A stretch of DNA of 64,000 nt, taken from assembly GCA_019084245.1 (NCBI GenBank), contig JAHRFE010000027.1, forward strand, positions 310,001 through 374,000. Direction: 5' to 3'. The position numbers and the translations under genes are program-made. The DNA is from Hoeflea sp. (GTDB lineage: Bacteria; Pseudomonadota; Alphaproteobacteria; Rhizobiales; Rhizobiaceae). This document shows, piece after piece, positions 42,169 to 51,735 of this stretch. How positions within the stretch are numbered: the stretch's first letter is position 1; each line of letters starts with the position of its first letter. The notes beneath the pieces were generated by a model. That model did not search any database. It was not told the DNA's origin and worked only from the letters and a program-made list of their open reading frames with translations.

Positions 42169-43803
42169 CTAGCGGTGCTCTTCCTCGCTCACGGCGATCA
42201 GGCGGCGGTTGAAGTGCCTGAGTGCCGCCACCTGTTCGGCCCAGCCGAGAATGCGGCCGTCGCTGCCGTCCGCCACCACCGGCAGCCGCCGGTGGCCGCC
42301 GGTGTCGAAGGCGCGCAGTGCGACCTCCAGCGTGTCGGTCGGCTTCAGCGGTGTGATCTCCTGTTCCGGATCGAGATATTCTGGCTCCGCGTCATCAGCA
42401 GGCAGCGTCATGAAATCCATCACCCGCACATTGCGCAGCACGGTCCGGTGCGCCCCGTCCTTCACGAACAGCCCGCGCATTTCAAGCTGCCAATGAAAGT
42501 AGGAATGGCCATGCAGCGCTTGCGTAATGCCATGCGCGATCGCCACCGTCAGCAAAAGCGCGATCGACAGCGCGTAGCCGCCGGTGAGTTCGAACACGAT
42601 CACCGTGGTGGAAATCGGCGCACCCAGCACCGCACCCGCCACAGCCCCCATGCCGAGGATAGAATAGAGCGCCGGGCTTGAGGCGAGGTCTGGAAATGCG
42701 CTTGCGGCGATGATGCCGAAGGCGCCGCCGGTCATGGCGCCGAGATAGAGCGCGGGCGAAAAGATCCCGCCGCCAAACCGGGCGGCGAGCGTGATCGCGG
42801 TGGCCAGCGTCTTCATCACGATCAGCGTCAGCATCAGCATCAGCGGCAATTGCCCCCACAGCGCCATGTCCGTGGTCTCGTAGCCGACGCCCAGAACATG
42901 CGGAAAGGCAATGCCGATGGTGCCCACGATGAAGCCGCCGACGATCGGCAGCGCCCAGAGCGGAATGGTGGTCCGCCGCGCCAGGTAATCGGCGGCAAAC
43001 AGCACGAACTGGAACGCCACGGCGACAACGGCGCAGACGACGCCCAGAAGCGCGAAGGCGGGAAACTCGAAATAGGAGGTGATCTGATAGTCCGGCACGA
43101 TGAAGGCGGCGGCTTCGCCAAACCAGCCGCGCGAGACGATGGCGCCGATGGTCGACGCAATCACGATCGGCACGAAGGCGCGCATGGCATAATGGCCGAG
43201 GATGACTTCATGGGCGAACAACACCCCCGCGATCGGCGCGTTGAAGCTTGCCGATATCGCCGAGGCGACGCCGGCGGCGAGCAGGGTGCGGCGCGACCAG
43301 TCCGGCAGCGAGAACCGTTCCCCCACAGCGCTGGCGAGCGTCGCACCCAGGTGGATCACAGGCCCCTCGCGGCCGGCGCTGGCGCCCGAGCCCAGGGAGA
43401 ACGCGGTGGCGAGCGAGCTGACAATGCCCTCGCGCAGGCTGAGGCGACGCCCTGATATCGCCCGCGCCTCGATCACGTCGGCCACGCCGCCGGTGCGGCG
43501 CGAGGGCAGAAAGCGGGCAATCATGACGCCCACCACGATGCCGCCGATCACCGGTCCCGACAGGATCATGTACCAGGGGGTGGTGCGGGCGGCCGTCAGC
43601 ACATGTTCGGATGCGTCGCCGAGCCAGTAGAGCTGAACCACGCCGATCAGCAGGCGGAAACAGATGGCGGCGATCGCCACCGACAGGCCGATCAGAAGCG
43701 AAAGCGTCCAGATCACCGGTTGCCGGTTGTCGAGATAGGCGCGGATATTGGGCATCATCCATTGTCGGATGCGGGCCGGGGTGGCGCGAAGGATTTCAAG
43801 CAT
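42169..43803 (-). CDS. ClC-type chloride channel or Cl-/H+ antiporter with C-terminal CBS region
   Basis: A 544-residue protein with a ClC core. Filter elements GSGASAGREGP (with the gating glutamate) and GGGIFSPALYLGA are present, and FELTGGYALSIAL supplies the conserved pore tyrosine. A glutamate in VLFAHEVILGHY is near the position of the inner proton glutamate of antiporters. The C-terminal residues from about 460 form a CBS-like domain (VMDFMTLPAD ... GGHRRLPVVADGSDGRILGW). The thioesterase gene ends 3 bp upstream of this start, so the two are probably cotranscribed. Confidence 0.92.
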   Translation of the reverse strand: MLEILRATPARIRQWMMPNIRAYLDNRQPVIWTLSLLIGLSVAIAAICFRLLIGVVQLYWLGDASEHVLTAARTTPWYMILSGPVIGGIVVGVMIARFLPSRRTGGVADVIEARAISGRRLSLREGIVSSLATAFSLGSGASAGREGPVIHLGATLASAVGERFSLPDWSRRTLLAAGVASAISASFNAPIAGVLFAHEVILGHYAMRAFVPIVIASTIGAIVSRGWFGEAAAFIVPDYQITSYFEFPAFALLGVVCAVVAVAFQFVLFAADYLARRTTIPLWALPIVGGFIVGTIGIAFPHVLGVGYETTDMALWGQLPLMLMLTLIVMKTLATAITLAARFGGGIFSPALYLGAMTGGAFGIIAASAFPDLASSPALYSILGMGAVAGAVLGAPISTTVIVFELTGGYALSIALLLTVAIAHGITQALHGHSYFHWQLEMRGLFVKDGAHRTVLRNVRVMDFMTLPADDAEPEYLDPEQEITPLKPTDTLEVALRAFDTGGHRRLPVVADGSDGRILGWAEQVAALRHFNRRLIAVSEEEHR

Positions 43804-43806
43804 GAA

Positions 43807-44304
43807 TCAGATTGCCCCGGTCGCCTGGCCGCGCGCGATCCCGATAGACCGTCCGGCCCGCTCGGGTCGGGGAAGGCTCTTGTGGGCCTCGTGCATGGCC
43901 GTGACCCTGGCCAGAACATCCTCGGGCATCGGCGCGGCTTTCGGCCCGCTCATCTCGACATGCAGCAGCACCGTTTCCGAGGTTGCCGACAGCCAGCCCT
44001 CGACATGCTTGAGCTCCTGAAACAGATGAATGCGCTTGGCGTCGAAGTCCAGCACCCGGGAGCTGACGGCGACCATCGCGTCGGGCTTGAGCTCCCGGAC
44101 GTAACAGACATGCGCCTCGACGGTGAAGAAGCTCAGGCTTCGCGCCGCCAGGTAGCCGGGCCCGCAACCGATCAGCTCGAAGACATGATCGGCTCCCTGG
44201 TCAAACAGCACATTGTAATAGGCCATGTTCAGATGGCCGTTGTAATCGAGCCAGGCCGGATCCAGCCCGCGGGCAGGGGCGGTCACCGGAGCATCAAACA
44301 ACAT
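43807..44304 (-). CDS. Acyl-CoA thioesterase (hotdog fold, 4-hydroxybenzoyl-CoA type)
   Basis: A 165-residue hotdog protein. LDYNGHLNMAYYNVLFDQGAD carries the catalytic aspartate/asparagine segment of YbgC/4HBT enzymes, and HVCYVRELKPDAMVAVSSRVLDFDAKRIHLFQEL gives the central helix and strands. Rhizobial relatives are annotated as carnitine-pathway thioesterases (betaine-CoA), which would fit the bet genes elsewhere but is not established. It reads into the ClC gene. Confidence 0.88.
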   Translation of the reverse strand: MLFDAPVTAPARGLDPAWLDYNGHLNMAYYNVLFDQGADHVFELIGCGPGYLAARSLSFFTVEAHVCYVRELKPDAMVAVSSRVLDFDAKRIHLFQELKHVEGWLSATSETVLLHVEMSGPKAAPMPEDVLARVTAMHEAHKSLPRPERAGRSIGIARGQATGAI

Positions 44305-44445
44305 TTCGTCTCCCTCGCTAAAATGGGCTTGTGGCTTCACGCGCACTGGACAAGCGCGCCTCAGTTTGCACATTACCCCATCACGCCGGTGCAGCAAGCT
44401 TACGGCGGGATTCGCGGTAAACGCGGCCAAGGGGGAGTAAACCAG

Positions 44446-45861
44446 ATGGGTCTCAAGAGCGCCGACGCCGGCCGCCGCAACGAGGAGGGCATTGCAGCCG
44501 TCATTGGCGTGCTGCGGCAACGCTTTGGCGACCAGCTCCAGACCGGCGAGGCGCTGCGCGCCCAGCACGCCCACACAACCACCTATATTCCCGGCCAACT
44601 GCCCGATGCGGTGATCTTCCCCAATTCCGCCGACGAGATCAAGCTGATCGTGCGCGCCTGCGCCGACCATCAGGTTCCGGTCATCCCCTATGGCACAGGC
44701 ACCTCGCTCGAAGGCCATGTCAATGCGCCCCTTGGCGGCATTTCGATCGACATGGCGCGGCTCGACCGAGTGCTCGAGGTCAATGCCGAAGATCTCGACT
44801 GCACAGTCCAACCGGGGGTGACGCGTGAACAGCTGAACACCTATCTGCGCGACACGGGGTTGTTTTTTCCCATCGATCCCGGCGCCAACGCCTCCATCGG
44901 CGGCATGACTGCCACCCGCGCCTCCGGCACCAATGCGGTGCGCTACGGCACCATGCGCGACAATGTCATCGCGGTGACCGCGATCACCGCCTCGGGCGAG
45001 GAAATCCGCACCGCGCGCCGCGCCCGCAAATCCTCGGCCGGTTACGACTTGACGCGGCTGTTCGTGGGCTCGGAAGGCACTCTGGGTGTCATCACCTCGG
45101 TGACGCTCAGGCTGCAGGGCATCCCGCAGGCGATTTCCGGCGGCGTCTGCCCGTTCCCGAGCGTGGAAGCCGCCTGCAACGCCGTCATCATGACCATCCA
45201 GATGGGCATTCCGGTCGCCCGCATCGAACTTCTCGACGCGCTGCAGATGAAGGCCTGCAATGCCTATTCCAACCTCTCCAATCCCGAAGTCCCGTCGCTG
45301 TTCGTCGAATTCCACGGCACCGAGGCGGGTGTGGCCGAGCAGGCGGCGATGTTTTCGGAGATCGCGGCCGACTGTGGCGGCGGCGATTTCCAGTGGACCA
45401 CCGATCCCGAACGCCGCACCGAATTGTGGAAGGCCCGCCACAATGCCTATTGGGCGTCGCTCAAGCTTCGCCCCGGCGCCAAGGGCATCTCCACCGATGT
45501 CTGCGTGCCGATCTCCAGGCTCGCCGAATGCGTCGCCCAGACGCAGGACGACATTGCCGCCTCCGGCCTGATCGCGCCGATTGTCGGCCATGCGGGCGAC
45601 GGCAATTTTCATGTGCTGGTGCTGCTCGACACCGACGTTCCGGCGGAAATCGTCGCTGCGGAGGCCTTTGTCGGGCGCCTGAACGCGCGGGCGCTGGCGA
45701 TGGATGGCACCTGCACCGGCGAACATGGTATAGGTCAGGGCAAGCGTCCCTATCTTTCGCAGGAAATGGGCGAAGGCGTCTCGGTGATGCGGCAGATCAA
45801 GCGGGCGCTTGATCCCTTGAACATCATGAACCCGGGCAAGATCTTTTCATTCGATGGCTGA
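44446..45861 (+). CDS. FAD-linked oxidase, GlcD/D-lactate dehydrogenase type
   Basis: A 471-residue flavoprotein with an N-terminal PCMH FAD domain (VPVIPYGTGTSLEGHVNAPLGGISIDM; PGANASIGGMTATRASG) and a C-terminal FAD-oxidase domain (GHAGDGNFHV; CTGEHGIGQGKRPYL). It resembles D-lactate dehydrogenase (cytochrome) and glycolate oxidase subunit GlcD. No glcE/glcF genes are adjacent, favouring a single-subunit D-2-hydroxyacid dehydrogenase. ATG 44446 has GGGGGAG upstream; the frame is open far upstream but that part overlaps genes on the other strand. Confidence 0.93.
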   Translation: MGLKSADAGRRNEEGIAAVIGVLRQRFGDQLQTGEALRAQHAHTTTYIPGQLPDAVIFPNSADEIKLIVRACADHQVPVIPYGTGTSLEGHVNAPLGGISIDMARLDRVLEVNAEDLDCTVQPGVTREQLNTYLRDTGLFFPIDPGANASIGGMTATRASGTNAVRYGTMRDNVIAVTAITASGEEIRTARRARKSSAGYDLTRLFVGSEGTLGVITSVTLRLQGIPQAISGGVCPFPSVEAACNAVIMTIQMGIPVARIELLDALQMKACNAYSNLSNPEVPSLFVEFHGTEAGVAEQAAMFSEIAADCGGGDFQWTTDPERRTELWKARHNAYWASLKLRPGAKGISTDVCVPISRLAECVAQTQDDIAASGLIAPIVGHAGDGNFHVLVLLDTDVPAEIVAAEAFVGRLNARALAMDGTCTGEHGIGQGKRPYLSQEMGEGVSVMRQIKRALDPLNIMNPGKIFSFDG

Positions 45862-45903
45862 GGCGCAAACAAGGGGTCATTGGGCCGCAGGGAGGATTGA
45901 AAA

Positions 45904-48900
45904 CTGATCCGTGTATTCGTCGCCATCGGTGGTCTGCTGGTCCTGGCGCTGTTTGCAGCGCTGATCGCTCCGCATTTCATCGACTGGAGCAGCTACCGCA
46001 CCGCCTTTGAGGCTGAGGCAAGCCGGATCATCGGCCAGCCGGTGAGGGTGCGCGGCGACGCCGATGCACGGCTGCTGCCGTTTCCGTCCGTCACCTTCTC
46101 CGATGTGACCGTCGGCGACGAGGCACAACCGGTGATGACCATCGACAGGTTTTCCATGGATGCCGAACTGGCGCCGTTCCTGAGCGGCGAAGTGCTGATC
46201 TTCGACATGCGCGTCGAGGCGCCGAAAGCCGTGGTGCGTATTCTCGAAGATGGCAGGCTCGACTGGGCGCTCAAGCGCAGGCCGACCCCGCCGGGCGATC
46301 TGGTGGTGCTCGAGAAAGTCACCATCGAGAACGCCGACATCACCATCGTCGACGAACAGAACGTCCGGACCCACGAGATCCGCGATATCAATGCGCTGAT
46401 TTCGGCCAAATCGCTGGCGGGACCATGGACCATCGACGCCGAGGGCGAGATCGCCGGCCAGCGCGGCGGCGTGTCCATTTCGACCGGCATTGCCCAGGCC
46501 GACGGATCGATCCGCATGCGGGTGAGGGCGGTTCCCGATTCCTGGCCGGTGCTGCTCGAAACCGAGGGCCAGGCCCGGATCGACAACAACAAGCCGCTCT
46601 ATGACGGGCTGTTCACCTTCATGGGGATGTCGCGAACCGAGACCGACAACACTGCGCCCGAACGGCCGCTGATTGTCGCCAAGGGCGACTTTGCCGCCAC
46701 CAACGAGCGTCTGTCGATCGCCGAGTGGCGCGCCGAAATCGGGCTGTCGGACGATCCCTATGTGGTGACCGGGCAGGCCACCATCGACACCGGCCCCAAT
46801 CCAGAATTTCTGCTGGTGGCAGACGGCCAGCAGATCGACATGGACCGCCTCGGTGGCGAGGAACCGGCCCCGGAGGATATCGCGTCCCTGTCGCTGGAGC
46901 AGCGTCTGGCCGTGGTCAACCAGTTCATCGACCGGCTGCCGCCGCCGCCGCTGCCCGGCCGCGTGTCGCTCAACCTACCGGCCATCATCGCCGGCGACAC
47001 CACGCTGCGCCAGATCTCGCTCGACGCCCGGCCCGATGGAGATGCCTGGCTGATCGACGGCTTCTCCGCCAATCTCCCCGGACGCACCACCGTGGAGGCG
47101 CGCGGGCGGCTGGCTTCGGGCGCCCAGGCCAGCTTCGAAGGCATGCTCACCATCGCATCGACCCAGCCCTCGGGCCTCGCCAACTGGCTTGTCGGCGATG
47201 TCGACCCTGTGATCCGGCAACTGGGTGCGGCGGGCTTTTCCGCCCAGGTCAGCCTGTCTCCGGCGCTGCAGCGTTTCGAGGCGCTCGAAGTCGCGATCGG
47301 CCCCGCCATCCTCAAGGGCAGGCTCGAACGCCAAATGCCCGCGAGCGGAACGCCGTCGCTATCGGTGGAGCTTGCTGGCGACACGTTCGATGTCGATGCG
47401 GTCCGTGCCCTGGCGCTGCTGGCGGGCGGCAACAGCGGCGCCACCCGGCCGCTGGCGCAGTACAATCTTGCCGCCCGGATCGAGGCGGACACATTTACCC
47501 TTGGCGATTACCGGCTCGATGGCTTCGAGACATCGCTGGTGTGGCGCGACGGCCTGCTCACCCTCGACAGCCTGAATTTTGACGATTTCGGCGGCGCCTC
47601 GGGCAGTTTCTCCGCCTCGCTCGAAGGCTCGGTTGCAGCGCCGCGCGGAACGGTCAAAGGCGCGTTCAGTGCCGAAACCGCTGCCCGACTGTTCGATCTG
47701 GCCGACCAGGCGACGGGCGGTCACCAGATCATCCGCCGCCTCGCCGCCAACAGAGCGGCCTTTGACGGTGTTCTTGCGGATGTGACCCTGGTGCTCGATC
47801 CCGAAGCCGGTCCGGAACTCACCGTCGAGGGGATTTCCGGCGGAAGCTCGGTGCGGTTCCGGGCCGCCGGCACCGGCTTCATGCCGGGCGGCGACGGACC
47901 CCGCACCATAGCCATTGAAGCGGAGAACCCGGAGGCTTATCGCCTCCTCGAACAAGCCGGTTTTGGCGTCCTGCCGCTGGAAGGCGAGGGGCCTTCACGT
48001 CTCATGATCACTGCCGATGGCGGGGCAGAGGACGGCGATCTCGCCATCCGGGCGGAACTGACCTCGGCTGAGTCCAGGCTCTCGCTTGAAGGCAATGGCG
48101 CCATTCCCTCGGCAGACCCGGCCACGGGTCTGTTCGAGCTTGAGGTGACGGCCGCCGATATCGAACCCTTCGCCATGATGTTCGGCCTTTCCCTGCCTCA
48201 GGCGGGCGCCGGATTGCCGCTCTCGATGAAAGCCAACATCGGCATGACGGATGCACAGATTCTGGCGTCGGGGATCGAGGGAACGGCCGAGACCAACGGT
48301 TTTTCCGGCGAACTGGAATTTGACCGGTCGGCGTCCGCGATCTCGGGCGAGGGCGCCTTGCGGTTCGACCGCGCCGATCTCGGCTGGCTCGGCGAACTGG
48401 CGCTCGGCCCGGAGCAGTTCGGCACCGGCGGGGCGACCTGGAACGATGCGGCGTTCCTGCCGCCCGTGCCCGGGCAGCCTGAGATGCGGATCGCGCTTGA
48501 AGCGGCGGAAATGAGCCTCGGTCCGGCCGGAACGGCCCGGGATTTTTCGGCCAGCCTTTCGACCGGAACGGGCGCGATGGCGCTCGAACAGGCCGAAGCG
48601 CAATGGTTCGGCGGCCGGCTTGGCGGCAATGTGTCGGTGACCAATGCCGATGGATCGGTGTTCCTGTCGGGACGCATTTCGGCCTCGGATACCGATCTGG
48701 AAGCGCTTGAACGCGCCATTCACGGCTCGTCCGTGCTCTCGGGCCGGGCAAGCGCCAGCGTCAGCCTGGAAGGCACCGGCAAATCCATCCGCGAGCTGGT
48801 CACTTCGCTCGCCGGCGGCGGCGAACTGGCGGCGGCAGACCTCGCCGTCTCCGGCATCGATCCCGGCGCCTTTGCCCGCATTCTTGGCGCCGCCGACCGC

Positions 48901-50667
48901 GAGGGGTTCGAACTCGAGCCCGGTGAGGTGGCCACCATGGTGACCGGCTTCATGACCGGCGGGCATATGGACGCGGAGAGCTTGCGCCTGCCCTTCACGC
49001 TGACGGGCGGGGTCATGCGTTTTTCCAATGCCGAGATCGAGGACGTGCAGGCCAGTCTTGCCGGCGATGCCCGCATCGATCTGACCGAGCTTCGGCTTGA
49101 GGCGGATTGGCGGTTGACATTCGAACCGGGTGTGGAGGCGATTGCCGGTGGCGATCCGTCGCTCAGGTTCGGCGTCAGTGGCCTGCTCGTTGATCCCGCG
49201 GTTTCCGTCGACGCCGGCCAGCTGACCAACTACCTGTCGATGCGCGCCTTCGAGCGCGAGCGCCGCAAGGTTGAGCTGCTCCAGGCGGGCGTGGTCGAAA
49301 AGCAGCGGCTAAGACGCGAAATCGCCTTGCTCAAGGAACGCGCGGAAATTCGCGAGGCCGAAGCCCGCGCCCGCGCCGAAGCCGAGGAGGCTGCCCGGCA
49401 GGCCGCCGAGGAAGCCGCGCGGCTGGCCGAGGAAGAGGCTCAGCTGATGCGAGAGGCCGAGGTCCGGCGGGCCGCGGAAGCAGCACTCGAGGCAGAAGCG
49501 GCTGCGGCCAGGCAGGCCGCGGAAGCAGAAGAGAATGCGCGCAAAGCCGAAGAAGAGGCCGCTGCAAGGCGGGCTGCGGAAGAAGCCGAGAACGCACGCA
49601 GAGCCGAAGAAGAAGCCGCTGCCGCCGCGGCCCGGCTCGCCGAGCAACTGGCTGCGGAACTGGCCCATAGAGAGGCGGAAAAAGCCCGCGCTGCCGAACT
49701 GAAAGCGGCCGCTGACCGCGAGGCAGCAGAACGCCAGGCAGCCGAGGAGCGCCGGAAGGCTGAGGAGGCGGCGGAATTGGAAGCGGCCGCCGAGCGGGAG
49801 CGTCAGGCAGCACTTGAAGAGGCCCGCGCGGCAGAGGCCGAAGCCGCTGAGCAGGCAAACCAAGATGAACTCGCTGCCGCAGAGGCGATGGAACCCGTGA
49901 CGTCGGCCGAAACGCCGAAGCCAGAGGAGCCGGAGCCGTCGGCCAGTCAGGATGAGGCGGAAGAAGCGGAAGTCACGCTTCAGTCAAATGGCGAGATCCC
50001 CTCCATGCCGAACCTTACGGTACCGCTTGCGCAAACGCCTTTGGACAGGCGCGTGCAATGGGTCCGGCAGCGACAGGACGCCCAGTGTTTTCACGTCCGG
50101 GTGGTTTCGAACACAGAAGACCAGATGACGCTTGAAGGGATGGGCGACAAGGTTGAGCCTTTCCAGATCCTTCATGACGAATTTCAGTCCACCTTTGAAT
50201 TCGAGCCGAATGTGCAGGTAAGATTGCTGTCGGCGCGCCAATGCCCGCTGCCTGATTTCCTCACGCAAATCGGGTTCTCGGGTGGTTCCGAACTCGCTCT
50301 GGCGCTGGACAAGGATCGGATCATGAGCGGCGACACCTTGCGCGGCGTGCTGACCGGCCCTTCCAGCGCAGAAACAATCTTCTATCTGATAGACAGCGAC
50401 GGCTTCGGCTACCGGATCGACCAGTTCGTGACAAGGACCGACAACCAGGCGGTGTTTGAAATCAAACTGATCGAAACGGCTGAACGAAAGGCCGATCTGC
50501 GGGTCATACTGGCGATTTCGGGCAATGATGCCCTGCTTGAAACCGCACCGGCAGACGTTGAGCTGGTTGAAACACTGCTCCCCAAACTGGCCAGCGCCGC
50601 AGAAGCGAGCGGCGCCGATATCGACCTCACCTACGCCTTCTTCAACTTCGCTTCCGCCCAACCTTAA
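45904..50667 (+). CDS. Giant AsmA-family protein with TolA-like helix and extra C-terminal domain
   Basis: A 1,587-residue protein. It begins LIRVFVAIGGLLVLALFAALIAPHFID, an N-terminal membrane anchor, then ASRIIGQPVRVRGDADARLLPFPSVTFSDV, the AsmA N-terminal signature. AsmA-type beta groove runs to about 1110 and is periplasmic. Residues about 1117-1346 are an Ala/Glu/Arg-rich coiled coil like TolA. A C-terminal beta-rich domain (about 1390-1587) has two cysteines (1395 and 1447) and a segment (LALALDKDRIMSGDTLRGVL) reminiscent of DUF4384. The only start with a good ribosome site (GGAGGA, 7-base spacing) is CTG 45904; an in-frame stop at 45898 excludes longer products. GTG 46042 would remove the anchor. 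Confidence 0.85.
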   Translation: MIRVFVAIGGLLVLALFAALIAPHFIDWSSYRTAFEAEASRIIGQPVRVRGDADARLLPFPSVTFSDVTVGDEAQPVMTIDRFSMDAELAPFLSGEVLIFDMRVEAPKAVVRILEDGRLDWALKRRPTPPGDLVVLEKVTIENADITIVDEQNVRTHEIRDINALISAKSLAGPWTIDAEGEIAGQRGGVSISTGIAQADGSIRMRVRAVPDSWPVLLETEGQARIDNNKPLYDGLFTFMGMSRTETDNTAPERPLIVAKGDFAATNERLSIAEWRAEIGLSDDPYVVTGQATIDTGPNPEFLLVADGQQIDMDRLGGEEPAPEDIASLSLEQRLAVVNQFIDRLPPPPLPGRVSLNLPAIIAGDTTLRQISLDARPDGDAWLIDGFSANLPGRTTVEARGRLASGAQASFEGMLTIASTQPSGLANWLVGDVDPVIRQLGAAGFSAQVSLSPALQRFEALEVAIGPAILKGRLERQMPASGTPSLSVELAGDTFDVDAVRALALLAGGNSGATRPLAQYNLAARIEADTFTLGDYRLDGFETSLVWRDGLLTLDSLNFDDFGGASGSFSASLEGSVAAPRGTVKGAFSAETAARLFDLADQATGGHQIIRRLAANRAAFDGVLADVTLVLDPEAGPELTVEGISGGSSVRFRAAGTGFMPGGDGPRTIAIEAENPEAYRLLEQAGFGVLPLEGEGPSRLMITADGGAEDGDLAIRAELTSAESRLSLEGNGAIPSADPATGLFELEVTAADIEPFAMMFGLSLPQAGAGLPLSMKANIGMTDAQILASGIEGTAETNGFSGELEFDRSASAISGEGALRFDRADLGWLGELALGPEQFGTGGATWNDAAFLPPVPGQPEMRIALEAAEMSLGPAGTARDFSASLSTGTGAMALEQAEAQWFGGRLGGNVSVTNADGSVFLSGRISASDTDLEALERAIHGSSVLSGRASASVSLEGTGKSIRELVTSLAGGGELAAADLAVSGIDPGAFARILGAADREGFELEPGEVATMVTGFMTGGHMDAESLRLPFTLTGGVMRFSNAEIEDVQASLAGDARIDLTELRLEADWRLTFEPGVEAIAGGDPSLRFGVSGLLVDPAVSVDAGQLTNYLSMRAFERERRKVELLQAGVVEKQRLRREIALLKERAEIREAEARARAEAEEAARQAAEEAARLAEEEAQLMREAEVRRAAEAALEAEAAAARQAAEAEENARKAEEEAAARRAAEEAENARRAEEEAAAAAARLAEQLAAELAHREAEKARAAELKAAADREAAERQAAEERRKAEEAAELEAAAERERQAALEEARAAEAEAAEQANQDELAAAEAMEPVTSAETPKPEEPEPSASQDEAEEAEVTLQSNGEIPSMPNLTVPLAQTPLDRRVQWVRQRQDAQCFHVRVVSNTEDQMTLEGMGDKVEPFQILHDEFQSTFEFEPNVQVRLLSARQCPLPDFLTQIGFSGGSELALALDKDRIMSGDTLRGVLTGPSSAETIFYLIDSDGFGYRIDQFVTRTDNQAVFEIKLIETAERKADLRVILAISGNDALLETAPADVELVETLLPKLASAAEASGADIDLTYAFFNFASAQP

Positions 50668-50850
50668 TTCGCCCACCGGCCCGGCAGCTCAATCCATGTG
50701 GGCCAACGAGTTGCGTTCCACGCGTGGAACCTGCGCGGGGCCTGAGCGTTGAACTGATTGTGCGACAGAAATGGTCGTTCAACCCGGATGACCGGGGCGA
50801 ACGAGTTGCCTGTCGAAAATTTTGTTCCTCGTACAAAGGTGGAGTGAGTG

Positions 50851-51735
50851 ATGGCAGCGCGGCCGATCTGGAAAGGGCAATTGCGATTGTCCCTGGTGTC
50901 GATTCCGGTGGAGATGTATTCCGCCACCAAGACCGGCGCGCGCATCAGTTTCAGGCAGATCCACGGACCTTCGGGAAAACCGGTGAGCTACCAGAAAACC
51001 GTGCCCGGGATCGGTCCGATTGATGCCGGCGACATCATGAAGGGGTTCGAATACGAGAAGGACCAGTTCCTGCTCATCGATCCCGACAGTGTCGAGGAAA
51101 TCAAGCTTGAGACCAAGAAGACGCTGGAGCTCGTCCAGTTCGTCGATGCCTGTGAAATCTCGCCGCTCTATTTCAACAAGCCCTACTACCTGGTTCCCGC
51201 CGATGATCTGGCCGAGGATGCATACCGGGTGGTCCGCGACGCCCTGCGCGAGACCAAGATGGTGGGGCTCGGCCAGGTCACCATGCGCGGCAAGGAATAT
51301 CTCGCGGCGGTCAAGCCCTGCGGCGACGGTCTGCTGCTGGAAACCCTGCATTATGCCGACGAGATCCGCGACGCCGAACCGTTGTTCAAGGACATCGAGG
51401 ACGAGACCTCGGACGGGGACCTGCTCGAGGTCGCCAAGTCGCTGATCACACGCAAGACCGCGGCATTCAAGGCCGAAGCCTTCAAGGACAATTACACGCT
51501 GGCGCTCAAGGACCTGATCGACCGCAAGACCAGGAGCAAGTCGACCAAGCGCGTGCGCACCGACGACAGCTCGAGCGACAGCGGCGGCAGCGGCGACAAT
51601 GTGATCGACCTGATGGCGGCGCTGAAGCAGAGCCTCGCCAAGGCCGAAGGCGCAAAATCGGGCTCCAAGCCTGCCAAGAGCCAGGCCAAGAAGGCGCCGG
51701 CCAGGAAGGCGCCGGCGAAGAAGAAATCCGCCTGA
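50851..51735 (+). CDS. ku: Non-homologous end-joining protein Ku
   Basis: A 294-residue bacterial Ku homodimer subunit that rings DNA ends. The core begins MAARPIWKGQLRLSLVSIPVEMYSAT and contains FRQIHGPSGKPVSYQKTVPG, with the DDLAEDAYRVVRDALRETKMVGLGQV segment; the lysine-rich Ala/Pro/Lys tail is typical. ATG 50851 has GGAG six bases upstream. The stop overlaps the ligD start by one base (TGATG). Confidence 0.96.
   Translation: MAARPIWKGQLRLSLVSIPVEMYSATKTGARISFRQIHGPSGKPVSYQKTVPGIGPIDAGDIMKGFEYEKDQFLLIDPDSVEEIKLETKKTLELVQFVDACEISPLYFNKPYYLVPADDLAEDAYRVVRDALRETKMVGLGQVTMRGKEYLAAVKPCGDGLLLETLHYADEIRDAEPLFKDIEDETSDGDLLEVAKSLITRKTAAFKAEAFKDNYTLALKDLIDRKTRSKSTKRVRTDDSSSDSGGSGDNVIDLMAALKQSLAKAEGAKSGSKPAKSQAKKAPARKAPAKKKSA

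Noticed and set aside
43603-44445. Upstream extension of the FAD oxidase gene
   Set aside because: It runs antisense through the ClC and thioesterase genes; ATG 44446 has a strong ribosome site and starts the conserved domain.
44305-45726. Upstream extension of the thioesterase gene antisense to the FAD oxidase
   Set aside because: It overlaps the FAD oxidase gene on the other strand; ATG 44304 gives the normal hotdog length.
49309-49863. Leu/Phe/Cys-rich antisense frame under the AsmA coiled coil
   Set aside because: It is the complement of Ala/Glu/Arg codon repeats and not a credible protein.
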